Part shown: in pieces, positions 1 through 8,618 of the stretch
Layout of the letters: each line of letters begins with the position of its first letter
Position numbering within the stretch: position 1 is the first letter of the stretch
Source: Bremia lactucae
Lineage: Eukaryota; Oomycota; Peronosporomycetes; Peronosporales; Peronosporaceae
Assembly: GCF_004359215.1 (NCBI RefSeq)
Contig: NW_027152210.1
Coordinates: 40,015-74,292 of the forward strand
Reading direction: 5' to 3'
DNA: 34,278 nt
The notes under the pieces: model-generated
Databases searched by the model: none
What the model saw: only the letters and a program-made list of their open reading frames with translations
Told to the model about the DNA's origin: nothing
Translations under genes and position numbers: made by a program

Positions 1-598
1 CGTGTGTTCATGAACTGGGTTATTTGTAATACAACTCGCTAAGAGTCGTATGTGCTGGGCATATGCGTGAACATCACGCTTGCCTTGCTTGAGTTTTAGA
101 AGCTTTGAACGAGCTCTGAACTCAGCCCTAGGCGGTTCAAACGTCTGTTTGAGCCGGGCTTTAAAAGCCTCTAGCGACCTAAAGACATATGGGTCGCGCA
201 ACTTAAGGCCAATGCCCAAGATTTGGCACGACCTGCTAGATTTGATTGAGCGAATCCGATTTGCACTTCCTCGTCGATGATGTGACGTGCCCTTATGGCA
301 TCGTCCAACTCGACAAGCCATTTTAAGAGGGAGTCTTCTTCGACTCTTCTATACTTAGAGATGTCAATCTTTAGGGTTTCGGGACGACGTGATGCGTCAT
401 CCCAGGTACAGGGGTCTGTACCTGTTGTAACCTCAACAGTTCTGCCTGTTGAGAGCCTTGCTGATTCGGCAAGGCTACTTTCTCTTTAATCTCGTCAAGT
501 TCATGTTGTATGAACTTGGCGATGGCTGAATGGAGGGCATCTCTGTCCAAATTGGACAGCATGGCCAAGATGGCATCATTTCCTACGGTCGAACTCAT
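1..598 (-). pseudogene. Ty3/Gypsy gag fragment, frameshifted, runs off left edge
   Basis: Read on the minus strand from an ATG at 598, this gives an N-terminal segment (MSSTVGNDAILAMLSNLDRD) followed by a capsid-like stretch typical of oomycete Gypsy Gag, including LKWLVELDDAIRARHI, FAQSNLAGRAKSWAL and YVFRSLEAFKARLKQTFEPP. Continuity needs frame changes: one near 371-400, where the first frame runs into a stop after VVPKP while RRPETLKIDISKY continues in another, and one near 211, where one G appears to be missing in TTGGGCATTGGCCTT. The 3' part (zinc knuckle, protease) would lie outside the window. Gag is the nucleocapsid precursor of LTR retrotransposons. This copy cannot make a full product without frameshifting. 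Assignment to Gypsy rests on family resemblance; the broken state is seen directly. Confidence 0.75.
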
Positions 599-604
599 TC
601 GTTC

Positions 605-895
605 GACCTCACTCCTTCTATGTCACTTAAAAAGGAGTAGCTATCACGCGAAACGTGATGCGTATTTTATTATCATCTAAACGAGGATAACAGTGCGCAT
701 AGCAACAGGCACATCCGTAACAGTATAAAATGTGTAGTTGGTATCCAATACACGTTAAAGGGTATACAGTACGACGATGATTTCATCGTGCTAATTTTTT
801 TAGATGACAAATTTGATGTCATTCTTGTATTACCATGGCTTAGACAGTACGAGCCATGCATCAATTGGCAGCATCAAGCCGTGACGATGCCTGTC
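605..895. repeat. array of short hairpins (possible degenerate LTR/leader)
   Basis: No gene is visible. The stretch is a run of short inverted repeats: actcctt/aaggagt (611-617 with 632-638), atcacg/cgtgat (643-648 with 654-659), acgatga/tcatcgt (774-780 with 783-789), catggct/agccatg (834-840 with 852-858) and gcatc/gatgc (871-875 with 886-890). It lies between the minus-strand gag start at 598 and a plus-strand Gypsy fragment beginning near 920. The position would suit a 5' LTR or leader of the left-edge element, but I could not match it to another LTR in the window. Confidence 0.5.
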
Positions 896-919
896 TCTCG
901 TTCAGGTAGAGGGGCATTT

Positions 920-1600
920 AATGGACGTCTTGGGGCGTTCACAACCGTATGGATGTCCTACGAGTGAGTGCGATGGCCGCACTTGTGGTTCGGTCGTTTC
1001 ACAACTGCACAAGACCTCAGGTTGAATACTCTCACACTGTGGAGTTAGATTCCGACGGCTGTGCACAAGTACAGGAAGCATCGAAGTTCGATCACTCGAA
1101 TAAGTCGAGTGGTACGAAACAAGAATGCTTGCTTGGAAAGCAACATCCAAGAAAATAGCAAACGCCTGTCTATAAGAGACAGAGCGGAAGTCCTAGATCG
1201 ACTGGAGAGTCGTCGTAGAGGATATCGCTGTGGTTGCGCAATCACAGCTAGAGGCAGTTGAGAGGGATACTCTCCAAATAAAACTTGAGGGAATAAGTCC
1301 CTAAGAATCTGCGTATATGAGTCCCAAGAAATCTGTGGTCAAGGGTTCCCAGGTACCTTTGAAATAATTTTAAAAGAGGAAACTGGAACATTAAATATCT
1401 TAGTAAACAGCGGATCAAGTGTAGGCGCTTATACACTTGATCTGATAGCGCCGTCGAAGTTATCTTCGGAGATAACTCAATTGCCAACGCTAGAACCGAA
1501 ACGGTTCTTGCCTGTTCTGCGTAGTGGCAAAGTCGAGCAAATTAGGCGCACTGTCATACTCGTTAAAGGGATATTGCGCTCAATAAATTTGAGTCTGCGA
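920..1600 (+). pseudogene. Ty3/Gypsy pre-RT (protease/linker) fragment, related to element D
   Basis: This region aligns by eye with 29505-30130 of element D. Both contain a GTCTTGG(A/G)GC...GTGGATGT...CTACGAGTGAGTGCGATGGC block, a TLNILVNSGSSVGA / TLNVLVNDGSRVGA peptide, and the strongly matching peptide SEITQLPTLEPKRFL just before the similarity ends. The SGSSVGA motif may be a degenerate aspartic-protease loop, but that is uncertain. Several frame changes and stops break it. No RT domain follows, so it is an isolated relic. Confidence 0.65.
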
Positions 1601-1609
1601 TCTTCTAGC

Positions 1610-2190
1610 GATTGACGTCGAATGAAATTGTTCGACGACAAGGAACTTTAGTGGCAATTTATTTGCCACCGGGCTAACCTCATCGCCTGGGGCAGTTACA
1701 CACAATGTTTGTGTGTGACAAGCAACTTTCGTCAAAAGGCCTGCAAATTCTTTTGACGTTTCTATACCAGTAGGGCGCTCCGCACCCATTGACTCGACCG
1801 TTTTTTGACGATCCGCCTCGCCGTTGCGATTTCGCAACAGCGTCGAATCCGCGTCCTCCGCTGTTCCTAGCGGGAGGTCGATCGTTTCGCTCTGTGTTGC
1901 TAGGCACTGGGCGTGGGGGGGGGCAGGCGAAGTGGCCCGTCTTTTGACAACGAGTTTTTTTTTGCACTCTTATGTGAACTTGAATAGTGAGGTTACATGC
2001 TCTCCACATACGAGAGGTCCATAGGTTCTGGACCTCTGTTTTCTTGTCGTCTAGGACGATGAGCTCCAGAGTGGAAGAAAGCCTGTTTAAGACTGAATCT
2101 CTCCTGTCTTGCTAAAGAGATCGCTTGGTCGAGCGACTCTAGTTCAAGCCGGGACAGGCGAGTCTAAACAGGACCGTCTGCTAGACCTTT
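1610..2190. repeat. array of short hairpins (LTR-like, no gene)
   Basis: No coding gene is visible. Consecutive perfect stems fill the stretch: cgtcgaa/ttcgacg (616-622 with 631-637, adding 1000), gtggcaa/ttgccac (1651-1657 with 1663-1669), acacacaa/ttgtgtgt (1698-1705 with 1709-1716), cgtcaaaa/ttttgacg (1730-1737 with 1751-1758), gttgcga/tcgcaac (1823-1829 with 1832-1838) and agaggtcc/ggacctct (2013-2020 with 2030-2037). A longer nested pair, cctgttta...taaacagg, surrounds about 2078-2172. Homopolymer runs occur near 1915 (g) and 1955 (t). Confidence 0.55.
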
Positions 2191-2820
2191 AATAAACACA
2201 GGTGAGAACAGATGGATCCTCATCCTCGGTGCGGCTTGGATCCTTGATTGCATGAGCAACCGAACCACTCAAGCGCTGGCTAGGCCTAATATCGTATTGG
2301 AGCCGATACGCCGCCCTTAATTGGCCTTCAGCTTGGCAAAAGCAATGCGGAATTTTCGTTCTAACGAGTTGAAGATTGATAGGTAATATATGACTTACCT
2401 CGAATGAGACAAGAACGAAAGAGACTTTTCCGACCATATGACTGTATCGATTTCAACTTATGTTCTAATTGTAGTTATATTATGTTTTACCAAACCATTA
2501 CATAGATATCCCTGAAAAACCGCATCACATATGATTAGAATATATACTTTTCTTCCGAACAATCGGCTGCTTCCTTCGGTTTCTCCGATCAATCAGCGAT
2601 TGGGTTCACTATCCTCTAAAGTCATCATACGTAGGCTGTTTTGGGCGAATTGATGTTACTTCTTTTCTTGATCTTGCCACAACACCGGCAATATTTACCG
2701 ACATCCCAGGAAGAGTCCGACAGGAAACTTCACGCTGACTCGTATACCACGATTTTCAGCAGCCCCAACCACTGCATCCAGAGATAGAGGCAAATTCTAT
2801 CAGAAAGCGTTGTGACGGTT
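2190..2820. other. intergenic, no supported gene
   Basis: An 82-codon minus-strand ORF (2437-2189) begins MVGKVSFVLVSFE directly before a consensus-looking GTAAGT, but I recognise no family and found no convincing downstream exon. A second minus-strand peptide (SLDAVVGAAENRGIRVSVK, about 2790-2730) also resembles nothing I know. Both could be chance. The last part (about 2700-2820) probably serves as upstream region of the gene starting at 2921. Confidence 0.4.
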
Positions 2821-2836
2821 TTCTCATTCCAAATAG
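2821..2836 (+). promoter_or_regulatory. oomycete initiator (Inr)-like element
   Basis: TTCTCATTCCAAAT at 2821-2834 closely follows the oomycete core-promoter pattern (CTCATT-Y-B-N-CAWTTT-like). It lies about 95 bp upstream of the ATG at 2921, a normal 5' UTR length. This supports transcription starting here and the use of 2921 rather than an upstream non-ATG codon. Confidence 0.55.
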
Positions 2837-2920
2837 CCATCTATCAACTTGGCACTTCGCTTTGGTGGGCCACGAGTTTCACGTACCTTCCTTTCCGCTA
2901 GATTGTTCTACTTGCTATTT

Positions 2921-4729
2921 ATGCAGCCCTGCCGCCGCGAGCGCTCGTCCAGCGTGGTGCTGCTAGGAAAATTGTCTGCTATTGTGCGGCGCGGTAGTTT
3001 GTTCCAGGAAGATTCAGAGGATGCGCACAGTAGCAGCAATGACAAATATGTTAGAGACAAGGAGTCGGAAAACGGCCGATCGAGTCAGAAGGGGCGGCGT
3101 CAGCACACACGACGCCGCAGTGTAGGAGCAACTCCCTCGATTCAGTCGAATTTAATCGTTGGAAACTCAAGCCAGGATAAACGGCTGCAATTCTATCCAG
3201 CGTGGCCACTCGTGGCGGCCAAGGTGTCGAAGCCGTTAGGCGAGTCAGAAATAATGAGGCGAGCGGCACTTGAGGCTAATATGAAGGACTTTAAATCCAT
3301 CCATGCAACATTTGCTCCACTGAGGTCATTGGACGACCAGGACGATAACGAAATGAGAACAGCAGCGAATGGCAGCATGCAAATTCAAGACATGGACAAC
3401 AACAAGCATGATAATCACGAAGTGAAGAGATGGTGTGCAACACTGGGTGCTTACGATGATGGTAAAAACACGAGCGAAGCGCTTCCGGGCAATGAGGAGT
3501 CGCTCGGCTTTGATACGGTGAATTGGCCGACAAGTATGCGCAGGTTAATGGATCGAATAAAGAGTGAAAGCCTCGTGAGCGATGATTCGGAAGGCCCTTT
3601 TGAAAGTTTATCCGAATCATCGAATCACGACGACGACAATGAAATCGAGGATGGAGACGTCAATTGTATTAATGACGTCGAGGAACTTGAGCTGGACAAC
3701 AATGTCGAGCTGTTGGACAAAAGTGTTAGCATTCAGAATGACGAAAATGTCACATATGTCGTACAAGCATCTCGGGTGAATGAAATGATTCCAGCTGCTC
3801 ATATGCTTTTACACCATCAAGTTGCGTTGTCAACACAGGATCAGCTTACAGCAAGCGTGCGTCGGCTGGTAATTCAATTAAAGAACGATTCGGATGAAGT
3901 GAAAAGACCGCTGACCCAAACTCATGGTATTCAATTCAAATCCAAAATTTCAACGCGGAGAAGAGCTGGATCATGCCCTACATCTTACGATCTGGGCGTA
4001 CAGTCCCCAATTGATGGGTCTTTAATGTCGACACAACCTCACTTATGCCCAACACGTGTTCCGCAGGAGATGCCTCCTGGCAAAAAACACAAGAAGAGTG
4101 CATTCTCGAGGATTGGTCCACGTGTACTTGAGTCACTGCATTTGCGCAAAAAGCCTAAAACGTACTTATTTACCGATGAAGAACTCGAGACGATTGAAGG
4201 TGCTCGATGGAAGATTGTGGAATTGGCCTTTCGCTTTGGTGGCAAGCACAGATCGTATCTGGTGCAAGCAGTTAATATGTTTTTTCCTTTATTAAAGTAT
4301 GGACGTCGGGGAGGTGCACATACCACTCGTCTTCATTGTAATTGTTGTGGAACGTTGCAGTGGCAACATAAGCGCGGTGGTCTTAGTAAAGCGGTAGATC
4401 TAGCGGAAGTTTTGCAAGTATTGGGCGGTCGGCAGACTTCTGTGTTTCGCAAGTATACTTCTAACAATGAGCTCGCTGCGTGCTCTTTTTCTGTTGTATT
4501 TCGGGGACGGACATTGGATCTAGAGACTCAAAGTTTGAACCATCGGGACTGGTTAATAAGCGCACTTCGAACACTTGTTGCGTACGCACGGCGTCAACGA
4601 CGTATTGAGCAACAGGCTATTGCTGAGCGGACTAAACTACCATTGGAAGAAGAGCTGCCACTCTTTCTCTCTCCTGTCGTGTCAGCACGCGAGCGAGCCG
4701 CACCGTTGCCGTTTCCAATGTTTACTTAG
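2921..4729 (+). CDS. PH-like-domain protein, large disordered N-terminus
   Basis: The 602-aa single-exon protein starts at the first ATG (MQPCRRERSSSVVLLGKL). The open frame extends upstream to a TTG at 2849, but no ATG lies there and the initiator-like element is at 2821-2836. Residues 1 to about 440 are mostly low complexity: Ser-rich and acidic stretches (SSNHDDDNEIEDGD), then a basic patch (GKKHKKSAFSRIGPR). Residues about 445-556 form a PH-like fold with FFPLLKYGRRGG, RLHCNCCGTLQW, SKAVDLAEVLQVLGGRQTSV and HRDWLISALRTL, the pattern of phospholipase-C-like PH domains. Such domains bind phosphoinositides or proteins and recruit to membranes; that role is inferred. No catalytic domain is visible. 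It is tail-to-tail with the transposase-like gene (195 bp between). Confidence 0.82.
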   Translation: MQPCRRERSSSVVLLGKLSAIVRRGSLFQEDSEDAHSSSNDKYVRDKESENGRSSQKGRRQHTRRRSVGATPSIQSNLIVGNSSQDKRLQFYPAWPLVAAKVSKPLGESEIMRRAALEANMKDFKSIHATFAPLRSLDDQDDNEMRTAANGSMQIQDMDNNKHDNHEVKRWCATLGAYDDGKNTSEALPGNEESLGFDTVNWPTSMRRLMDRIKSESLVSDDSEGPFESLSESSNHDDDNEIEDGDVNCINDVEELELDNNVELLDKSVSIQNDENVTYVVQASRVNEMIPAAHMLLHHQVALSTQDQLTASVRRLVIQLKNDSDEVKRPLTQTHGIQFKSKISTRRRAGSCPTSYDLGVQSPIDGSLMSTQPHLCPTRVPQEMPPGKKHKKSAFSRIGPRVLESLHLRKKPKTYLFTDEELETIEGARWKIVELAFRFGGKHRSYLVQAVNMFFPLLKYGRRGGAHTTRLHCNCCGTLQWQHKRGGLSKAVDLAEVLQVLGGRQTSVFRKYTSNNELAACSFSVVFRGRTLDLETQSLNHRDWLISALRTLVAYARRQRRIEQQAIAERTKLPLEEELPLFLSPVVSARERAAPLPFPMFT

Positions 4730-4905
4730 CCAATTCGACGGCACCAGGAGATGAATAAGATGGCGCTACTAATTTTTAGGTATAGATCTCGAAACGTGTA
4801 CTAGAAACGTAGATGTTGCATTCGCTAGCAGAAATTGGAAAGGCATGTGTAGCATAGCAAATAAATAGCACTGGTAAACACGATGACAAGCGATATGTAT
4901 AGTAG

Positions 4906-4934
4906 CACTTTATAACTTCGGTTGTTATAAAGTG
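4906..4934. terminator. perfect 11-bp hairpin over the 3' end of the transposase-like ORF
   Basis: cactttataac (4906-4916) pairs with gttataaagtg (4924-4934), with a 7-nt ttcggtt loop. The minus-strand TAA stop of the transposase-like ORF (4927-4925) lies inside the right arm. The site sits between two convergent genes and could affect 3' processing on either strand, or be a transposon relic. Function is inference. Confidence 0.4.
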
Positions 4935-6964
4935 GCATTACGAAAAGCAGCGGCATCAACAGCTCGTTTCACTGAATTTAATTGTATAATTGCCGCGACA
5001 CGACTCGGTACTGCATTACGCGACAAGCGCAGATATCGCTTCAAGATGCCAACTGATGCAATAATCTCTTCGGGTCGCGGACAGGGCTCGTCAACGACAT
5101 CATCGAGGCTTTCGCATGTATCATCTTTACAGCTCTCATCGTCAAGCTGTTTCGTGGATAAGTATCCGTGCTTTTGTAAAACGCCACGAATAATCTGTAC
5201 TTCGTCGATTCCTGGATCAGTCACAGAAGCGTCGCCTTCAAATTCTACAAATGACTGAGCATTTGGAGGGTCAGGAACACCAATAGTGCGTAAGAAGCCT
5301 GGAGCTACTTGGGCGATTCGTGTCAGCTGGTCCTGGAGCTCAGAGTATGGTTGCCCAAAAGATAGTACGCCTCCGTTGAGTAATTGCGGCGAGCCGCTTC
5401 CATCGACTAATTCAGGTCCATGTAAACCATTCCTCTCAATGTATGCGCAGCCATTGCTGCAATTGGTACCGACGCTAGACTGATTTGTAGTCACAGGAGT
5501 AGAGCCATTGGTCACGATGACGCGCAAATCAAGCGATGCAATAGCCTGGGTGGGTAGCAACCCACTGCGAGCCCAGGCGCTCTGAATAAGGTGCTTATCA
5601 AGGCTGTGCAAAGCCACACAAAACCAGTGAAAGATATTGCGAGTATGTAAATGGCGTTGCGGGCGATAGCCACGATGATCCTGCGTCATCAAACTTTGTC
5701 GATAGATACTAAATAGTGTTTCTACCATTTCGCTGCGAAAATGTGATTTGAAGGCTTGGATCACACCCAGGTGGCATGGGTGAAAGCGCAAAGCTTTGAA
5801 ATTTGGTGGCAAAAAAAAGATTTGTAGGTGGTCGTAAACAAAGAATGTGCGATGGTCACCTTGCGAATCCAGAATTAACGCAGCTTTCACGTGAGGAACA
5901 GCTGAGTCTAAAATAACGCGATACGTACGTTTGCGAGCTTTAGCGAGCACATTAAGCGATTTGAGCATGCTCACAGTCGTTTGTGCCACCTGCCAACCAG
6001 TCTTAGAGTATCCATATTGAATATTGTATGTCTCTTTCGTATCAATCCCTCTCAACAGCAGAGGATTACGATCCGTACCAATTACTTGCATATCGAACGC
6101 CTCACCAGCAGCACTTATAAACAATGACGCGGTGAATCTACCATTGTTGTCCCCACCTCCAGTCGCCCCCTCCGGCTTGAACATAACAGCAAACTCACTG
6201 CCCGTCCAAATGTCCTCCAAATCCACGTTACTGAAAGCGTGGTGTAGTTCTCTTAATTTTGTCTGGATGTCGACGTTCTTGATCACACTTTGGTCGCCTA
6301 GCTGTTTGCTACTAAACGAACCAAACCTGGTCCTGTACCCGTCCAACCAGCCATTAGATCCCGTAAACTTTTGCAGCGCCTGTTGAACTTTTTCAGGAAG
6401 TGCAGCATAGCGCTCTTGTACAATTTTACACGCCAGGTCCATCGCCTTATGCTGCAGCACGGTGCCGGTCAGTTTCGTGTCAGGGCTTGAGACCTTCACC
6501 TCCATACGCCATTTGTGCAGACACTCATCCAGCACCCGCAGATCATATGTGCACTTGGTGGTTTTCCGTTTTTTTTTGGTGGCATCAGCCGAGTCCGTCT
6601 CAGTACGAATAAGATCCTCCTGTCGGCAAATGTTAGTGATCGTAGTGCGCCCGACGCAAAATTTTTCGGCTAGCTCCCGATGCGTGAATTTCTTACTGGC
6701 TGCAAGATCCACGACTTCGCGCTTTTGGCCAAGCGTGAGGCGAATGCGGCGGCCAACCGGCAAACCCGAAGTGTTAGATGGGCCATTACGGACGAGACCA
6801 TCACTTTGCTGTAAATGATGAACAGAAGATTCAGAAGAAAAAGTCGACAGTCCAGCAGCAGCGGTATTTGACAGCTGCGTTTTAAGTTGCTGATGGTGAG
6901 CTTCAGGAATAAAGACCTGTGGGTTCTTGCGCCCTGGGAGCGAGACATTCAAATCCTCTCCCAT
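4925..6964 (-). CDS. CENP-B/Tigger (pogo-type) transposase-derived protein, likely domesticated
   Basis: This is a 679-aa intact single-exon ORF. Residues 76-119 form a psq/CENP-B N-terminal HTH (LTLGQKREVVDLAASKKF, HRELAEKFCVGRTTITNICR). Residues about 145-217 match the second CENP-B-type HTH (LDECLHKWRM through GSNGWLDGYRTRFGS). Residues about 245-410 align with the DDE_1 endonuclease core: NVDLED (D248), YRVILDSAVPH (D353), FFLPPN and HPCHLGVIQAFK. The usual third Asp of the PLDQGV-like motif is replaced (HPCHLGV, His398), so cleavage activity is doubtful while DNA binding looks preserved. A C-terminal extension with VPSRVAAIIQLNSVKRAVD follows. I found no terminal inverted repeats around the gene. 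An intact ORF, broken catalysis and no TIRs suggest a domesticated DNA-binding protein; its targets are unknown. It shares a 108-bp divergent promoter with the SET gene. Confidence 0.88.
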   Translation of the reverse strand: MGEDLNVSLPGRKNPQVFIPEAHHQQLKTQLSNTAAAGLSTFSSESSVHHLQQSDGLVRNGPSNTSGLPVGRRIRLTLGQKREVVDLAASKKFTHRELAEKFCVGRTTITNICRQEDLIRTETDSADATKKKRKTTKCTYDLRVLDECLHKWRMEVKVSSPDTKLTGTVLQHKAMDLACKIVQERYAALPEKVQQALQKFTGSNGWLDGYRTRFGSFSSKQLGDQSVIKNVDIQTKLRELHHAFSNVDLEDIWTGSEFAVMFKPEGATGGGDNNGRFTASLFISAAGEAFDMQVIGTDRNPLLLRGIDTKETYNIQYGYSKTGWQVAQTTVSMLKSLNVLAKARKRTYRVILDSAVPHVKAALILDSQGDHRTFFVYDHLQIFFLPPNFKALRFHPCHLGVIQAFKSHFRSEMVETLFSIYRQSLMTQDHRGYRPQRHLHTRNIFHWFCVALHSLDKHLIQSAWARSGLLPTQAIASLDLRVIVTNGSTPVTTNQSSVGTNCSNGCAYIERNGLHGPELVDGSGSPQLLNGGVLSFGQPYSELQDQLTRIAQVAPGFLRTIGVPDPPNAQSFVEFEGDASVTDPGIDEVQIIRGVLQKHGYLSTKQLDDESCKDDTCESLDDVVDEPCPRPEEIIASVGILKRYLRLSRNAVPSRVAAIIQLNSVKRAVDAAAFRNATL

Positions 6965-7072
6965 GTCTTAGAGACTCCACAAAAGCACAAAAGGGAGGGG
7001 TCAGTATTAAACTTATGTCTTAACAATAGTAAGAATCTATTTTGGTAATTATCAATTAGTTGGTTAAGAAGT
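6965..7072. promoter_or_regulatory. compact divergent promoter
   Basis: Only 108 bp separate the start codons of the transposase-like gene (ATG at 6964, minus) and the SET gene (ATG at 7073, plus). It contains a C-rich run (read on the minus strand, acccctcccttttgtgc) near 6990 and AT-rich sequence (gtaattatcaattag) near 7047. Both core promoters must lie here unless one reaches into the neighbour's coding region. Confidence 0.5.
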
Positions 7073-8449
7073 ATGAGTAACAAGTTGAGTTCGTCTGTGC
7101 AAGCGGCATTTGGGTTATTTGACGACGACAGCAGCGACGAAGAGAAAAATGTGTCACTTGTGACACTGCAAAACGCTAAATGTGATACTGAAGCGGATGT
7201 GTCAAGAACCGCTGCACTGGAGAAACCAGGCGATTTAACAGAAGGCCCACGGAGTCTATACAAATTTTGGGATGACGTCAAGCCGCTAGTGGTTGGACCG
7301 ATCGATCTTGTCACTAGCATTAACAGCGTAGGTGGATTACGTGGTTATGTTGCTTTGCGAGACTTGGAGCCGGGTACGCGAGTTCTTATAGAGCATGTCT
7401 ACGTGCCGTGGCCGAGCGACATGGAGACATCAGACCCAGAACTATTTCTGGCCACAATGGTGTCGGTATTAGCGCGACCTGACTACGCTGATATCATGGA
7501 ACACTTAAGCCATTTGTATCCTGAAAATATCAGTGAGATGCCTGAAGATTTGCTCACAGCAAGCCGCAACAGGTACGGTCATCAAGTAGACGAGCTGTGC
7601 AATAACTTTAGCGAGTTAGCGCTGTCGCGTGACCAAGTACTGCAAAATATTATTGCCATGCAGTGTAATGCTTTTGACAGTGGTGTTTTCTTGCATAATG
7701 CTATGTTTAATCACGACTGCAATCCCAATTGTGTCAAGTTTACGCCAGATAATGCTGGTCCGGATGGTGGTGTGTCCGAGGTACGAGTTGTGCGACCAAT
7801 TGCAAAAGGCGAACAGCTGACAATATCGTACTTGTACCCCCGCGAGCAATGTCGTGAGAACCGACAGAATGCTTTGTGGAAGCAGTTTGGATTCAGATGC
7901 TGCTGTGAGTTTTGCAAGAGAGGTGACAGTGTCTTAAGTCTACCTTTGCCTCAAATTTCTTTGGATGGCAGTGCCAGTACGAAGTCTTGCATTTTGGACT
8001 TGGAAAAGGTATTAGTCGAAGCAGAAGGGCTCATCAAATTGCACCCCGAACGTGCTGCCGAAGCTCTTTCCGCGGCTCTTGAAACGCTGTCTGATGCACT
8101 AGCGATCGTAGCACACGACCATTTAATATGTATGCGCATTCACAAACTCGTAGCAGACTCATGTGATTTGCTACTGCGTGAAAAGACTGATCGTGTTTGC
8201 GAGTATTCGATTCTATTTCTGCGCAGCAGTTACGAGCTGCTAGAGCTTCAGCGAACGTACCTAAACCCGGACCATATTGACCTCGCACGCACGCTTAATG
8301 ATGTCAGTCAGGGTATTCAATTGCTGCTCTCCTACGACTCAAAAGTTTTGCTTGCGGAGTTTCCAGAGTGGAAAGACTTTCGTCACGCCTCAATTGTTGA
8401 AAGCCAGTATCGCAATAAGTACAGAAGGCTGAAGGAGATGTACGAATAG
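7073..8449 (+). CDS. SET-domain protein (SMYD-like, MYND-less), putative lysine methyltransferase
   Basis: The protein is 458 aa in one exon. A short acidic N-terminus (DDDSSDEE) precedes a split SET domain beginning about residue 75-115 (GLRGYVALRDLEPGTRVLIE). The core is recognisable from NHDCNPNCVKF (from residue 213, the NHSCxPN motif that lines the SAM and substrate pocket) and EQLTISYLYPREQCRENRQN (the ISY motif). A post-SET Cys cluster, CCCEFC at 276-281, supplies C-x-C-x2-C zinc ligands. A C-terminal helical region (about 300-458) resembles the TPR-like tail of SMYD-type proteins. No MYND zinc finger is visible between the SET halves. Such enzymes methylate lysines on histones or other proteins; the substrate cannot be told here. 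The start is the first ATG, 109 bp from the divergent neighbour. Confidence 0.92.
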   Translation: MSNKLSSSVQAAFGLFDDDSSDEEKNVSLVTLQNAKCDTEADVSRTAALEKPGDLTEGPRSLYKFWDDVKPLVVGPIDLVTSINSVGGLRGYVALRDLEPGTRVLIEHVYVPWPSDMETSDPELFLATMVSVLARPDYADIMEHLSHLYPENISEMPEDLLTASRNRYGHQVDELCNNFSELALSRDQVLQNIIAMQCNAFDSGVFLHNAMFNHDCNPNCVKFTPDNAGPDGGVSEVRVVRPIAKGEQLTISYLYPREQCRENRQNALWKQFGFRCCCEFCKRGDSVLSLPLPQISLDGSASTKSCILDLEKVLVEAEGLIKLHPERAAEALSAALETLSDALAIVAHDHLICMRIHKLVADSCDLLLREKTDRVCEYSILFLRSSYELLELQRTYLNPDHIDLARTLNDVSQGIQLLLSYDSKVLLAEFPEWKDFRHASIVESQYRNKYRRLKEMYE

Positions 8450-8618
8450 AGGTGCAATTACACTTATTTTTAGCATAATTCTGTGTGATTTACCTTGGAT
8501 ATCAAATTAAAAGCATTTTTGGACGTAGCATTCATCCAGCCTTTCCTACTTTCAAATCGAAACGTACCCAAACAAATAGCTAAGAATTGCAAAAAATTAC
8601 TTTGCTGCAGTTGTCCAT

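Noticed and set aside
605..2190. Reading the hairpin arrays as tRNA genes or a CRISPR array
   Set aside because: Stems differ in sequence and spacing; no cloverleaf or regular repeat-spacer pattern is present.
2849..2920. Upstream extension of the PH-like protein to a TTG codon
   Set aside because: Not an ATG; an initiator-like element at 2821-2836 and the ATG at 2921 give a normal 5' UTR.
6024..6818. Plus-strand ORFs of 70-120 codons over the transposase-like gene
   Set aside because: Antisense shadows of an intact 679-aa ORF with recognised domains.
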